Assembly (NCBI RefSeq): GCF_003368325.1
Contig: NZ_CP031466.1
Span: 744,001 to 808,000 of the forward strand
Length of the DNA stretch: 64,000 nucleotides
Direction of reading: 5' to 3'
DNA from: Paraburkholderia caffeinilytica
Lineage (GTDB): Bacteria; Pseudomonadota; Gammaproteobacteria; Burkholderiales; Burkholderiaceae
The number at the start of each line of letters is the position of its first letter. Position 1 is the stretch's first letter. Shown here one piece after another: positions 26,725-34,772 of the stretch. Under the pieces are notes generated by a model. The model had not been told where the DNA came from and searched no databases. It worked only from the letters and a program-made list of their open reading frames with translations. Both the position numbers and the translations under genes were made by a program.

Positions 26725-27858
26725 TTAGGCAGTCCATGCCGCCGAGACCAGCGTTCCGTTCGTACCAAGCGACTGGATTGAAAACGTACCGCCGTGCGAT
26801 TCCACCCGGTGTTGCATGCCAATGAGGCCAAGCCCGGTTGTACAGGCGTCTTCTGTCGACAGTGGACGGTTTTCGTAGCCGATGCCGTTGTCCTGAATCG
26901 TCATCAGGAGCCCGCCCGCAATACGCCGGAACGCGAGCGTGACTTCCGTGGCCACGGCATGCTTGACGGTGTTGTTCAGCGCTTCCTGAGCAAGCCTGAA
27001 TATATCGGCCTTCAGATGTTCCGGCACGTCCTCGTCGCCGACGTCGCAGTTGAACACAACGGAGACGTTTTCGGCGCTGCGCTCGATGCGCCGGCATAGC
27101 GAACTCAACGCGCCGGGCAGGCCGAGCTGGTCGAGCATGAGTGGGCGCAGTTCGCCGCATATCTGCCTTACATCGCCGATCGTCTCGCGAATTCTGAGCA
27201 CGGTTGCATCCAGCAACTGGGCTGCGTCGTCGACCTGCCCGCGGCGTATCCGCATCAGCGCGTCCTCGGCCATCAGCTTGACGAGCGTCAATGCCTGACC
27301 GAGGCCGTCGTGCAGTTCCGCTGCAAGGCGTTGACGTTCTTTCTGCTGACCCATTGTCAGGTACGTCAGACGGTCTCGCGCGCTCGCATCGAGCAAGCGT
27401 GTGACATCCGCAAGTTCGGGCCCGGAAATCAGCGGCTCTTCAAAGAGCGTCAACAACGCGCTGCGCCCGGTCTGGCTGCTGGGGACCGACTGCTGATGCA
27501 ACAGGAGCCGGGTCGGATGGCCGGTGCGGTCGCTGATTACCGCAGAAAAGGAATGAAATTCGCGACGCGCGCTCACGGACAAATCGCTCGCGAGCGACGC
27601 GTGAAAGTTTTCCGGCGCCATGTCGACGAGGTGCTTGCCGACCAGCTCGGCATTCGAGTAGCCGAGGAGGGCCGCCGCGGTGCGACTCGCCGACAGGAAT
27701 GTTCCATCCGGCGTGAGAACGGCAAGCGCCGCGCCGCGCGCATCGGTGATGCTGCCGGTGCCGGGTTCGTGGGGCCGGGCCGCAATGCAAAGCTTGCGCA
27801 TGGCTTCGATCAGGTCAGCCAGCTTCACTTGCAATCCCGTGGGCTCGTTTGCATCCAT
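26725..27858 (-). CDS. Soluble PAS-domain histidine kinase (HisKA_3, NarX/DegS-type)
   Basis: 377 residues. It has no membrane segment, so it should sense a cytoplasmic or diffusible cue. A PAS-like domain (~45-145: AALAVLTPDGTFLSASRT, LLGYSNAELVGKHLVDM) is followed by a HisKA_3 dimerisation helix with ERQRLAAELHDGLGQ (phospho-His183). The HATPase has N-box AQEALNNTVKHA and G-boxes DNGIGYE and GLGLIGMQHRV. This pairs naturally with NarL/FixJ regulators. It reads toward RR1 and away from the SCO gene. I see no haem or Fe-S motif in the PAS region. An unusual palindrome lies in its leader. Confidence 0.93.
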   Translation of the reverse strand: MDANEPTGLQVKLADLIEAMRKLCIAARPHEPGTGSITDARGAALAVLTPDGTFLSASRTAAALLGYSNAELVGKHLVDMAPENFHASLASDLSVSARREFHSFSAVISDRTGHPTRLLLHQQSVPSSQTGRSALLTLFEEPLISGPELADVTRLLDASARDRLTYLTMGQQKERQRLAAELHDGLGQALTLVKLMAEDALMRIRRGQVDDAAQLLDATVLRIRETIGDVRQICGELRPLMLDQLGLPGALSSLCRRIERSAENVSVVFNCDVGDEDVPEHLKADIFRLAQEALNNTVKHAVATEVTLAFRRIAGGLLMTIQDNGIGYENRPLSTEDACTTGLGLIGMQHRVESHGGTFSIQSLGTNGTLVSAAWTA

Positions 27859-27878
27859 TGGAGCTCCCGATGCGTTTT

Positions 27879-27895
27879 CTTAAGGAAACCTTAAG
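27879..27895. promoter_or_regulatory. Perfect inverted repeat in kinase leader
   Basis: CTTAAGG-AAA-CCTTAAG, a perfect 7-3-7 palindrome ~20 bp before the kinase start. A related TTAAGG recurs 27 nt further upstream. It could be an operator or an RNA hairpin over the ribosome site. Confidence 0.5.
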
Positions 27896-27981
27896 CCTAT
27901 GACTGATTGTAAGCCTCGATTAAGGCCCACCACAACCGGGCAAGTACTGAGTAACGATGTGGGAACCCCCGGTTGAACGAG

Positions 27982-27995
27982 GCGGGTATTCCCGC
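27982..27995. promoter_or_regulatory. Short perfect inverted repeat in kinase/SCO intergenic region
   Basis: GCGGG-TATT-CCCGC. It resembles the GGG...CCC core of the regulon element but with a different spacing and no ACCCAT. Confidence 0.35.
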
Positions 27996-28006
27996 AGGCG
28001 GACATG

Positions 28007-28036
28007 CCCTACCGCGCTTTGGGGGCTCTCATCCAA
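28007..28036 (+). promoter_or_regulatory. Regulon element copy E (upstream of SCO gene)
   Basis: CCCTACCGC at 28007-28015 and GGGGG-CTCTC-ATCCAA at 28021-28036 keep the exact 14-nt offset seen in copies A and B, with a weaker second half. The SCO start is ~240 bp downstream. It may also act on the divergent kinase. Confidence 0.5.
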
Positions 28037-28274
28037 TGACGCTCGCGTGCAAATTCATGAGACTGAATATGCATGGTGGCGCGCCTTTCATGGGGTCACG
28101 CTGATATCGACGCAGTCCTCATGATATCGATCGCCGGGGAACGCAGGTTGGGCCCGGGCCCGTTTTCGTCGTAGTGCCAAAGCGCTCCGTCAGTGTAGTC
28201 GCGAAGCGGGCGGGCAGTCGACGCGACCTGCGCCTCGCGCGACCGAGCCTTGCTTGCCACTTCTGGAGACAGCG

Positions 28275-28907
28275 ATGAAAACGACCAACGTAGTCCTGAT
28301 CGGCGCGGTTCTGCTAGCCGGCGCCGGACTGGCAGGTCCCGCGGCATGGGGCGCATCCGCCGCGGACGCCGCCGATGGCGCCGACGCGCATATGCATCAT
28401 CACATGATGTCGGGGACGATGCGGTCGACCGTCGACTACACGCTGCCGCCGGTGAAGCTCGTCAGGGACGACGGCAAGACGGTTTCGTTGATCGATGAAT
28501 TGAATGACGGCCGGCCGGTGATCCTGACTTTCATCTACACCACGTGCACCACCATTTGCCCCATGGTCAGCCAGACGCTCGAGAGGTTGCAAGGCGAGTT
28601 GGGCGGCGACCGGGACAAGGTGCACATCGTGTCGATCTCGATCGATCCCGAGCAGGACACACCGGCACGTCTCAAGGCGTACGGAGCACGCTTCGAAGCC
28701 GGCCCGGAATGGCAGCACTACACCGGCACCGTGGAGGCGAGCATCGCGACGCAACGCGCCTTCAACGTCTATCGGGGCGACAAGATGAATCACACGCCGG
28801 TCGCATTCGTGCGGGCAGCGCCCGGCAAGCCATGGCTGCGCATCGACGGCTTCGCGACGCCGGCGGAACTGTTGAGTGCCTACCATGACGCCGTTGCGTC
28901 CAACTAG
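28275..28907 (+). CDS. SCO1/SenC-type copper chaperone
   Basis: 210 residues from ATG 28275, with GGAGA upstream. The signal peptide is followed by an exported His/Met cluster (HMHHHMM, 39-45) that could bind copper. The thioredoxin-like domain carries CTTIC (Cys91, Cys95) and the conserved His173 in MNHTPVAF, the copper ligands of SCO proteins. SCO proteins deliver copper to cuproenzymes in the periplasm. There is no cytochrome oxidase gene nearby, but three MCO-like genes are in the same island, so the natural client here is MCO-A. Confidence 0.93.
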   Translation: MKTTNVVLIGAVLLAGAGLAGPAAWGASAADAADGADAHMHHHMMSGTMRSTVDYTLPPVKLVRDDGKTVSLIDELNDGRPVILTFIYTTCTTICPMVSQTLERLQGELGGDRDKVHIVSISIDPEQDTPARLKAYGARFEAGPEWQHYTGTVEASIATQRAFNVYRGDKMNHTPVAFVRAAPGKPWLRIDGFATPAELLSAYHDAVASN

Positions 28908-28936
28908 CCGGGTACGGCGCAGCAGGAGCGACGAAA

Positions 28937-29626
28937 TTGGAAAAACGGCACCGTGTGCTGATTGCTGAGGATCAGCATCTCTTGCGCAGCGGTCTGTGCC
29001 GCATGGTGTCGGAACTATGCGACTACAGCATCGTGGGCGAGGCGAGCGACGGACTCGAGGCATGCCGGCTTGCGATCGCGACGATGCCCGATCTGATCCT
29101 GATGGACCTGTCCATGCCGGGCGGGAGCGGTTTCGAGGCGATCGCCGCGATCAAGCGGCGCGCGCCGCAGATCCGCATCATTGTCCTCACCGTTCACCGC
29201 AGTGAAGAACATGTGCGAGAGTCGTTCGCCGCGGGTGCCGACGGATATGTGATCAAGGACGCGTCATTCGAAGACCTGGTCGGTGAGATGCGGCTTGTCA
29301 TGCAGGGCAAGCGCAACACGAGTCTCGACGCTTGCGGTCGCCGAGCCGGTTCGTTGAACCACGCTCCGGATACTCCGCAACAAACCCACCTCTGGGATAC
29401 GCTGACCGGCCGCGAACGGTCGGTGCTGCGGCTCGTTGTCGAGGGGCATACCAATCGGCAAGTCGGCGAGCATCTGAAGCTCAGTCCAAAAACGATAGAA
29501 AAACATCGCGCGAATCTGATGCGCAAGCTGGGCATCACGAACGTGACAGGTCTTGTGCGCATCGCAATCGACATGGGTGTGCTCACGCTGCCGCACGAAG
29601 AACGCGTGCATAAGCCCTCCGTTTAA
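28937..29626 (+). CDS. NarL/FixJ-family response regulator RR2
   Basis: 229 residues starting at TTG 28937, with AGGAG nine bases upstream. The receiver has acidic residues at ED (11-12), Asp57 (LILMDLSM), VLTVHRSEEHV and YVIKD. The HTH has LTGRERSVLRLVVEGHTNRQ and LSPKTIEKHRANLMRKL. It is strongly similar to RR1 along its whole length but lacks RR1's C-terminal tail. It follows the SCO gene by ~30 bp (likely co-transcribed) and precedes the secretion operon. RR1 and RR2 probably share the kinase. Confidence 0.95.
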   Translation: MEKRHRVLIAEDQHLLRSGLCRMVSELCDYSIVGEASDGLEACRLAIATMPDLILMDLSMPGGSGFEAIAAIKRRAPQIRIIVLTVHRSEEHVRESFAAGADGYVIKDASFEDLVGEMRLVMQGKRNTSLDACGRRAGSLNHAPDTPQQTHLWDTLTGRERSVLRLVVEGHTNRQVGEHLKLSPKTIEKHRANLMRKLGITNVTGLVRIAIDMGVLTLPHEERVHKPSV

Positions 29627-29640
29627 GAGCGCTGCAACTG

Positions 29641-29656
29641 GAGGGTCTTTACCCAT
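29641..29656 (+). promoter_or_regulatory. Regulon element copy F (upstream of secretion operon)
   Basis: GAGGG-TCTTT-ACCCAT, core GGG-N6-CCC. CCTACTT follows ACCCAT by 17 nt, as in copy C. The first gene of the secretion operon starts ~103 bp downstream. Confidence 0.65.
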
Positions 29657-29759
29657 GTCTTTGGACGGCTCTCCCTACTTCTTGCCCGTATCGACCTGAA
29701 GAAGAATACATTCAACGGCTTTGGCAACGCCGAAGCGGTGAGTCGATTCAGGGGGAGCC

Positions 29760-30242
29760 GTGCACAACGAATTGTCCTCTATCAAACCCGGCATGCCCAG
29801 GCGTCCGTGGCAGCGCATCCGTCCTGAAGGGCGCACGCGCCGCAGCCGCGGTTTCACGCTGCTCGAACTGCTTGTGGTGATGGTCATCATCGGCTTGCTG
29901 GCGGGTCTCGTTGCCCCTCGATATTTCGAACAGGTCGGCAAGTCGAATACGAAGATCGCGCGCGCGCAGATCGTCTCGCTCGGCCAGGCACTCGATCAAT
30001 ACCGTCTGGATGTCGGCTCCTATCCGACCACCGAAGAAGGGCTGCAGGCGCTCGTGGCCAAGCCGCAGGATGCGGCGCATTGGAGCGGGCCGTATCTGGC
30101 GAAGGCGGTGCCGGTCGATCCGTGGGATCGTCCGTACCAGTATCGGTCGCCGGGTGAACACGGCGACTACGATCTGTTTTCGCTTGGCAAGGATGGACGG
30201 GGCGGCGGCGTCGGCGAGAACACGACCGTCTCTTCGTGGTGA
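29760..30242 (+). CDS. gspG: Major pseudopilin GspG-like
   Basis: 160 residues starting at GTG 29760 after AGGGGGAG. A positively charged leader ends in the prepilin signal RGFTLLELLVVMVIIGLLAG (cleavage after Gly, Glu at +5). The classical GspG body follows, including SYPTTEEGLQALV and a GKDGRGGG calcium-loop-like region. GspG polymers form the T2SS pseudopilus that pushes substrates through the outer membrane. First gene of the operon, under element F. It needs a prepilin peptidase that is not in this window. Confidence 0.93.
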   Translation: MHNELSSIKPGMPRRPWQRIRPEGRTRRSRGFTLLELLVVMVIIGLLAGLVAPRYFEQVGKSNTKIARAQIVSLGQALDQYRLDVGSYPTTEEGLQALVAKPQDAAHWSGPYLAKAVPVDPWDRPYQYRSPGEHGDYDLFSLGKDGRGGGVGENTTVSSW

Positions 30243-30316
30243 CGGTGTGCCGCGGGTGCGGCGCGCGGTTGTCGCGACGCCGGATCGATAGTGGGTTGTT
30301 TGCAAGGAGAATCGAC

Positions 30317-31519
30317 GTGAAGTACGTGCTGCGTGTCTTCGATACCAGTGGTGCGGTCCAGACGCTTCGCATCGATAGCGATTCTTCGTCGACTGCGGCA
30401 TCGCTTGCTCGGGCTCGCGGCCTTCGCGTCGTATCGGTTCGTGCCGATGCGGGCCGGCGGCGCGACCGGAAGAACTGGATGGCGCTGCCCGGCGGCAGGT
30501 TCAACGTCGAACTGTTCGCACGCGAACTCGCGGCATTGCTCGATGCAGGCGTCGGCGTCGTCGACGCATTGCGCACGCTCGGCGGCAATGAGCGCCGCGA
30601 GGCTTCTGCGCAGGCGTACCGCGAACTGTTGCGGCTGCTGGAAGAGGGGCAGTCGCTCTCCGCGGCGCTCGAGCACCAGAGCCACATCTTTCCGCCGGTG
30701 CTTGTCGCCTGCGTGAAAGCCAGCGAGCAAACCGGCGGCCTCGCGGATAGCCTGACCCGCTACTCACGCAACAGCGCGATGCTGCACGAACTGCGCGGCC
30801 GGGTGGTGTCGGCAGCGATCTATCCATCCGTTCTGCTACTGGTCGGCGCGGCGGTCGTGCTGTTCCTGCTGGGTTTCGTCGTGCCGAGATTCGCAACCTT
30901 GCTCGAGCACAGCGGGCGTGAGCTCCCGCTGCTCTCGCGCATGCTGATCGCGTGGGGCAGCATGGTGCACGCCCATGGAGCGGAATTGAGCGTGAGCCTC
31001 GCTGTGCTGGCGGTGGCGGCCGGCTTTGCATTGCGCAGGCAGGTGGTCCGCAACTGGATTTCCGATCGCATGCTTGCGCTGCCCGGCATCGGGCAACATT
31101 TCCGCGTTTTTCGCCAGTCGCAGTTTTATCGCACGACCGCGATGCTGGTCGATGGCGGTATTCCCGCCGTGCGCGCGTTCGACCTCGCGCGTGGCCTGGT
31201 TGGCCGCGCGGACCAGGTCGCACTCGCAGGCGCCTTGCAGCAGGTGCGCAACGGCACCCGGATCTCCGACGCGTTTCAGCAGGGCGGACTCGCCAACCCG
31301 ATTTCCTATCGGCTCCTGACGGTGGCGGAGAAGACCGGCGGTCTTGGGCCTGTTCTGGACAGAATCGCCGCGTTTCAGGAGGCGCAAGTGTCTCGCACCA
31401 TCGATCTGATCTCGCGTTTGATCGAACCCGCGATGATGATTTTTATCGGTGTGGTGATCGGTGGGATTGTCGTGCTGATGTACATGCCGATTTTCGAAAT
31501 CGCGTCGAGCATCCAATAG
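30317..31519 (+). CDS. gspF: T2SS/T4P inner-membrane platform protein GspF-like
   Basis: 400 residues from GTG 30317 (RBS AAGGAGA at 30304-30310); an upstream in-frame extension is rejected. Two T2SF repeats are visible, each with a cytoplasmic four-helix part and a membrane segment: NVELFARELAALLDAGVGVV then VLLLVGAAVVLFLLGFVVP, and FYRTTAMLVDGGIPAV then a C-terminal MIFIGVVIGGIVVLMYMPIF. It anchors the ATPase and pseudopilus in the inner membrane. It lies between GspG- and GspE-type genes. Confidence 0.93.
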   Translation: MKYVLRVFDTSGAVQTLRIDSDSSSTAASLARARGLRVVSVRADAGRRRDRKNWMALPGGRFNVELFARELAALLDAGVGVVDALRTLGGNERREASAQAYRELLRLLEEGQSLSAALEHQSHIFPPVLVACVKASEQTGGLADSLTRYSRNSAMLHELRGRVVSAAIYPSVLLLVGAAVVLFLLGFVVPRFATLLEHSGRELPLLSRMLIAWGSMVHAHGAELSVSLAVLAVAAGFALRRQVVRNWISDRMLALPGIGQHFRVFRQSQFYRTTAMLVDGGIPAVRAFDLARGLVGRADQVALAGALQQVRNGTRISDAFQQGGLANPISYRLLTVAEKTGGLGPVLDRIAAFQEAQVSRTIDLISRLIEPAMMIFIGVVIGGIVVLMYMPIFEIASSIQ

Positions 31520-31538
31520 ACCTTCCTGGAGAAAACTC

Positions 31539-33377
31539 GTGGATACCGTCAGCACGACTCCGGCAAGCCTCAATATCGAACCGCGTGTCGAACCGCGTGT
31601 CGAACCGCGTGTCGAGTTGCGCGACGCACTGCGAACGCTCGGCGAGCGGCATGGGTCCGGCATTCGCGCGCTGGAGGAGCTGATGACGCAGACGGCACTG
31701 AGCGCGGACGAAATGCGCACTCAACTGGCCGCGCAATTCCGCATGAAACCGGTCAGCATGCGCGAGTTGAGTCAGTACGAACCCGACTTCGACGTCATTT
31801 CGTTTGTCGAGGCGACGACCCGTTTGTGCATCTGTTTTCGTGAGGCGAGCGGTGCAAGCAGTGCAAGCGGTGCAAGCGATACAAGCGGCACAAACGGCAC
31901 AAACGGCACAAACGGCACAAACGGCACAAACGGCACAAACAATAGCAAGGGCCTGCTGTTCGTCATCGCCGATCCGCTCGATGCGCGCACGCGCGGCTGG
32001 GTCGAACACCGCATGCGCTCGCGGCCGATCGTGCCGTACAGCTGGGCGCTCGCGAGCGCGGGAGACATCAGCGCGTATCTGGCCGTGCGCGAAAAGGACG
32101 TGCGGGCAATGGACTCGCTCGCGTTCGACGATCCCATCCAGCGCGCGGTGGATCAGTCTTCGCTCGCGTTGACGCTGCAGGGCATCAGCAGTGACGACAG
32201 CCCGGTGGTGAGGCTGCTCAACTCGACGATCTATGACGCGCTGAAGATGATGGCAAGCGACATCCACCTCGAGTGCCGTGCCAGCGGGTTGATGATCAAG
32301 TGCCGCGTGGACGGCGTGCTGACCGTGGTCGGCCGTGTCGAAGGCCGCGATGTCGCGGACCAGGTCCTGTCGCGCGTGAAAGTGATTTCCGAACTCGATA
32401 TCGCCGAGCGCCGCGTTCCGCAGGACGGGCGTTTCAAGGCGCAGTACGCGGGACGTGATATCGATTTCCGCGTGTCGATCATGCCGAACCAGTTCGGCGA
32501 GGACGCGGTGCTGCGGATCCTCGATCGCTATCAGCTTTCGCAAGCCGCCGGCGGTCTCACGCTCGAGGCGCTGGGTTTTCAGCCCGCCGATACACGCTTC
32601 ATGCGCTCAATAGCGTCGATGCCGTACGGGATGCTGCTCGTGACCGGGCCGACCGGCAGCGGCAAGACAACGACGCTCTACGCGATTCTCACCGAGATCA
32701 ACAACGGCCTCGAGAAGATCGTGACGATCGAGGACCCGGTCGAATATCAGCTGGGCGACATCCTGCAGATTCCGGTCAACGAAGCGAAAGGGCTGACCTT
32801 CGCGCGCGGACTGCGGTCGATCTTGCGGCATGACCCGGACAAGATCATGGTCGGCGAAATCCGCGATCCGGAAACCGCGCAAATCGCCGTTCAGGCGGCG
32901 CTGACCGGTCACCAGGTGTTCACTACCGTGCACGCGAACAACGTGTTCGACGTGATCGGCCGCTTCACGAACATGGAGGTCGATCCGTACAGCTTCGTGT
33001 CCGCGCTCAACGGCGTCGTCGCCCAGCGTCTCTTGCGGCAATGCTGTCCGGATTGCACGACCGGCGAGTCGGTGGACGCGGACACGCTGGTCCGTTCGGG
33101 CATCGATCCGGATACGGCGGGCAGCTACCTGTTTCATCGCGGCACCGGCTGCGCGGCGTGCCGCGGCAGCGGGTATCGCGGACGCCGCGCAATCGCGGAA
33201 GCTTTGCGCATGAACGACGAGTTGCGGCAACTGCTGTCCGAGCGCGCGCCGCTCGGGGCTATCAAGGCGGCAGCGATGCGCTACGGCATGCAGTCGCTGC
33301 GCACCGCCGCGGTCGAACTGGTGAAGCGCGGTGAAACGACTCTCGAGGAGATTAACCGTGTCACGATGGTTGAATAG
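31539..33377 (+). CDS. gspE: T2SS/T4P assembly ATPase GspE-like
   Basis: 612 residues from GTG 31539 (GGAGA upstream). The T2SSE_N-type domain is ~1-90 with an EPRV triple repeat, then a low-complexity Gly/Thr/Asn/Ser linker (~105-134) from 9-bp DNA repeats. The ATPase core has Walker A GPTGSGKT (370-377), Asp box EDPVEYQL, Walker B HDPDKIMVGEIRD, and His box LTGHQVFTTVHAN. A four-Cys zinc element follows (CCPDC... CAAC, in GTGCAACRGSGYRGR). It powers pseudopilus assembly from the cytoplasm. The stop overlaps the next start by 20 bp. Confidence 0.95.
   Translation: MDTVSTTPASLNIEPRVEPRVEPRVELRDALRTLGERHGSGIRALEELMTQTALSADEMRTQLAAQFRMKPVSMRELSQYEPDFDVISFVEATTRLCICFREASGASSASGASDTSGTNGTNGTNGTNGTNGTNNSKGLLFVIADPLDARTRGWVEHRMRSRPIVPYSWALASAGDISAYLAVREKDVRAMDSLAFDDPIQRAVDQSSLALTLQGISSDDSPVVRLLNSTIYDALKMMASDIHLECRASGLMIKCRVDGVLTVVGRVEGRDVADQVLSRVKVISELDIAERRVPQDGRFKAQYAGRDIDFRVSIMPNQFGEDAVLRILDRYQLSQAAGGLTLEALGFQPADTRFMRSIASMPYGMLLVTGPTGSGKTTTLYAILTEINNGLEKIVTIEDPVEYQLGDILQIPVNEAKGLTFARGLRSILRHDPDKIMVGEIRDPETAQIAVQAALTGHQVFTTVHANNVFDVIGRFTNMEVDPYSFVSALNGVVAQRLLRQCCPDCTTGESVDADTLVRSGIDPDTAGSYLFHRGTGCAACRGSGYRGRRAIAEALRMNDELRQLLSERAPLGAIKAAAMRYGMQSLRTAAVELVKRGETTLEEINRVTMVE
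31577..31612. repeat. 12-bp tandem repeat in gspE
   Basis: CGAACCGCGTGT repeated three times without change, encoding EPRV repeats near the ATPase N-terminus. Confidence 0.85.
31851..31940. repeat. 9-bp tandem repeat in gspE linker
   Basis: Ten 9-bp units: four degenerate (GGTGCAAGC-like) and six perfect GGCACAAAC. They encode GAS/SAS/DTS then six GTN triplets. Changes in copy number keep the frame and would only lengthen or shorten the linker. Confidence 0.9.
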
Positions 33378-34245
33378 TCCGGTTGCAATCGGTGTCGGCA
33401 CGCGTGAGATCGTGGTCGGTGCGCGCGCCCCGCGGCTGTTGCGGCTGCGCAAACCGGCAGTTGCCGCCGAGCCTGCGAGCGTTGCGATTCCCGAGGCGCA
33501 GTGCTGTACGGAATCGGGCGCACTCGATGCGCTGCGCGCAGCGCTTGCCGACACGCTCATCGCCACGTCCGGTGCCGACGCCGCGCCAGTGCCGCAGGAG
33601 GTCGTGCAGAAACGCAGCGCATATATGGTGCTGGACGATTTCTGGGGCAATCACGCGATCTTGCGTGGCGATTTCCGCACGCTGCGCGCGCGCGAACTCG
33701 AAGAGATCGTGTTGGCGCATTTCACCGATACCTACGGGATCGACGGCGCGTCGCTGGTGGTGCGGTTCAGCGTGCAGCGCGGCGGCCGGGCTTTGTTTGC
33801 CAGCGCGATGTCGCGCGCGCTTCATGACGGTATCCATGACGTGAGCGCGTCCGAACATGTCGAGATTAGCCGCTTGAGGCTATGCCTTCCGGAGATGCTC
33901 AATCGCATCGGCGACGCTGCCGAAGGCGGCGAGGCACTGCTTGTGTTCGTCGCGGACGAGTTGATGCAGGCCGTCATGACCGAACAGAATCGCTGGGTCG
34001 CCTACGATGCACAGCGCCTGTTTCCCGGTGATGCGGGCGACGCATCCCGGCTGGCCGATCTGGCCGAGCAGTTGTTCGAACGCTCGGCGACCCGAATGAA
34101 CTTGCGGCAGGGCGACTGCAAGATCTATCTGTTCGGCGTCGAGACCGAACTGGCGCCGTTCGAAGCGCGTTTCGCCACGGTGATCCGGCAGGCGCTGCCG
34201 GTGGACAGCTCGCCCGCGCATCGGCTGATGGAGTGTGCGCAATGA
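33358..34245 (+). CDS. Cytoplasmic PilM/GspL-type assembly protein
   Basis: 295 residues from GTG 33358 (GAGGAG seven bases upstream), overlapping the gspE stop by 20 bp. The N-terminus SRWLNSPVAIGVGTREIVV is compatible with the actin-like fold of PilM and GspL. ALLVFVADELMQAVM and SATRMNLRQGDC follow. No membrane segment is seen. It is followed by PilN-, PilO- and PilP-like genes in the same order as T4P alignment subcomplexes. The similarity is judged from position and shape rather than a decisive motif, so the family call is moderate. Confidence 0.7.
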   Translation: MSRWLNSPVAIGVGTREIVVGARAPRLLRLRKPAVAAEPASVAIPEAQCCTESGALDALRAALADTLIATSGADAAPVPQEVVQKRSAYMVLDDFWGNHAILRGDFRTLRARELEEIVLAHFTDTYGIDGASLVVRFSVQRGGRALFASAMSRALHDGIHDVSASEHVEISRLRLCLPEMLNRIGDAAEGGEALLVFVADELMQAVMTEQNRWVAYDAQRLFPGDAGDASRLADLAEQLFERSATRMNLRQGDCKIYLFGVETELAPFEARFATVIRQALPVDSSPAHRLMECAQ

Positions 34246-34772
34246 CTCCGCACCTTAACCTCGACTTCAGCCGCCGCCGCGCCCCCGCCGCGATGGGCGG
34301 CGTGATCCTGTTGTGCGCCGCTGCCGTGTTGTTGCTCGCAAGCGGTGCACGGCTCTGGCATGCGTACGCGGAAAACGATCGCGCGCAGGCGCAACTGGAG
34401 GCCGTCCGGCAGCAAACAATGGCAAGCCGGCATGTGGTGAAGGCGCCGCTGACGCCGGCCGCCAGGCTCGCGGAAAAGCAGAGCCAATCGGTTCTGCGGG
34501 AGCTGACCGTGCCGTGGCAGGACCTCTTCTCGATCGTCGAAGACTATCCGGATCACGATGTCGCGCTGATCGGCATCGATCAGAACCCCGGGCAAAGCCA
34601 GATCCGTATCACGGCCGAGGCGAAGAATTTCGACGCGATGATTGCGTACCTGAAGTATCTGCAGACCAGCGTGCTGCTGCGGGAAGCCGTGCTCAACGAT
34701 CACCTGATCGAGCCGAACGTGCCGGGCAAACCGGTGCGTTTCCAGATCACTGCCGTCTGGAGGAAGTCATGA
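34242..34772 (+). CDS. PilN-like inner-membrane assembly protein
   Basis: 176 residues starting at ATG 34242, which overlaps the previous stop as ATGA (translational coupling). A short basic cytoplasmic tail (DFSRRRAP) precedes one membrane helix (GGVILLCAAAVLLLASGA), a coiled-coil stretch (NDRAQAQLEAVRQQ), and a periplasmic ferredoxin-like domain (HDVALIGIDQN, QIRITAEAKNF, LKYLQTSVLLREA). This layout is PilN/GspL C-terminal type. It bridges the ATPase/platform and the secretin complex. Confidence 0.8.
   Translation: MTPHLNLDFSRRRAPAAMGGVILLCAAAVLLLASGARLWHAYAENDRAQAQLEAVRQQTMASRHVVKAPLTPAARLAEKQSQSVLRELTVPWQDLFSIVEDYPDHDVALIGIDQNPGQSQIRITAEAKNFDAMIAYLKYLQTSVLLREAVLNDHLIEPNVPGKPVRFQITAVWRKS

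Larger units (their letters stand above)
27859..28274. other. Gene-free divergent region between kinase and SCO gene
   Basis: About 416 bases without a credible gene. It holds three palindromic elements: 27879-27895, 27982-27995 and regulon copy E (28007-28036). Confidence 0.65.

Noticed and set aside
27982..27995. GCGGG-TATT-CCCGC as a seventh regulon copy
   Set aside because: Spacing between GGG and CCC is 4 rather than 6 and ACCCAT is missing, so it was kept only as a separate weak site.
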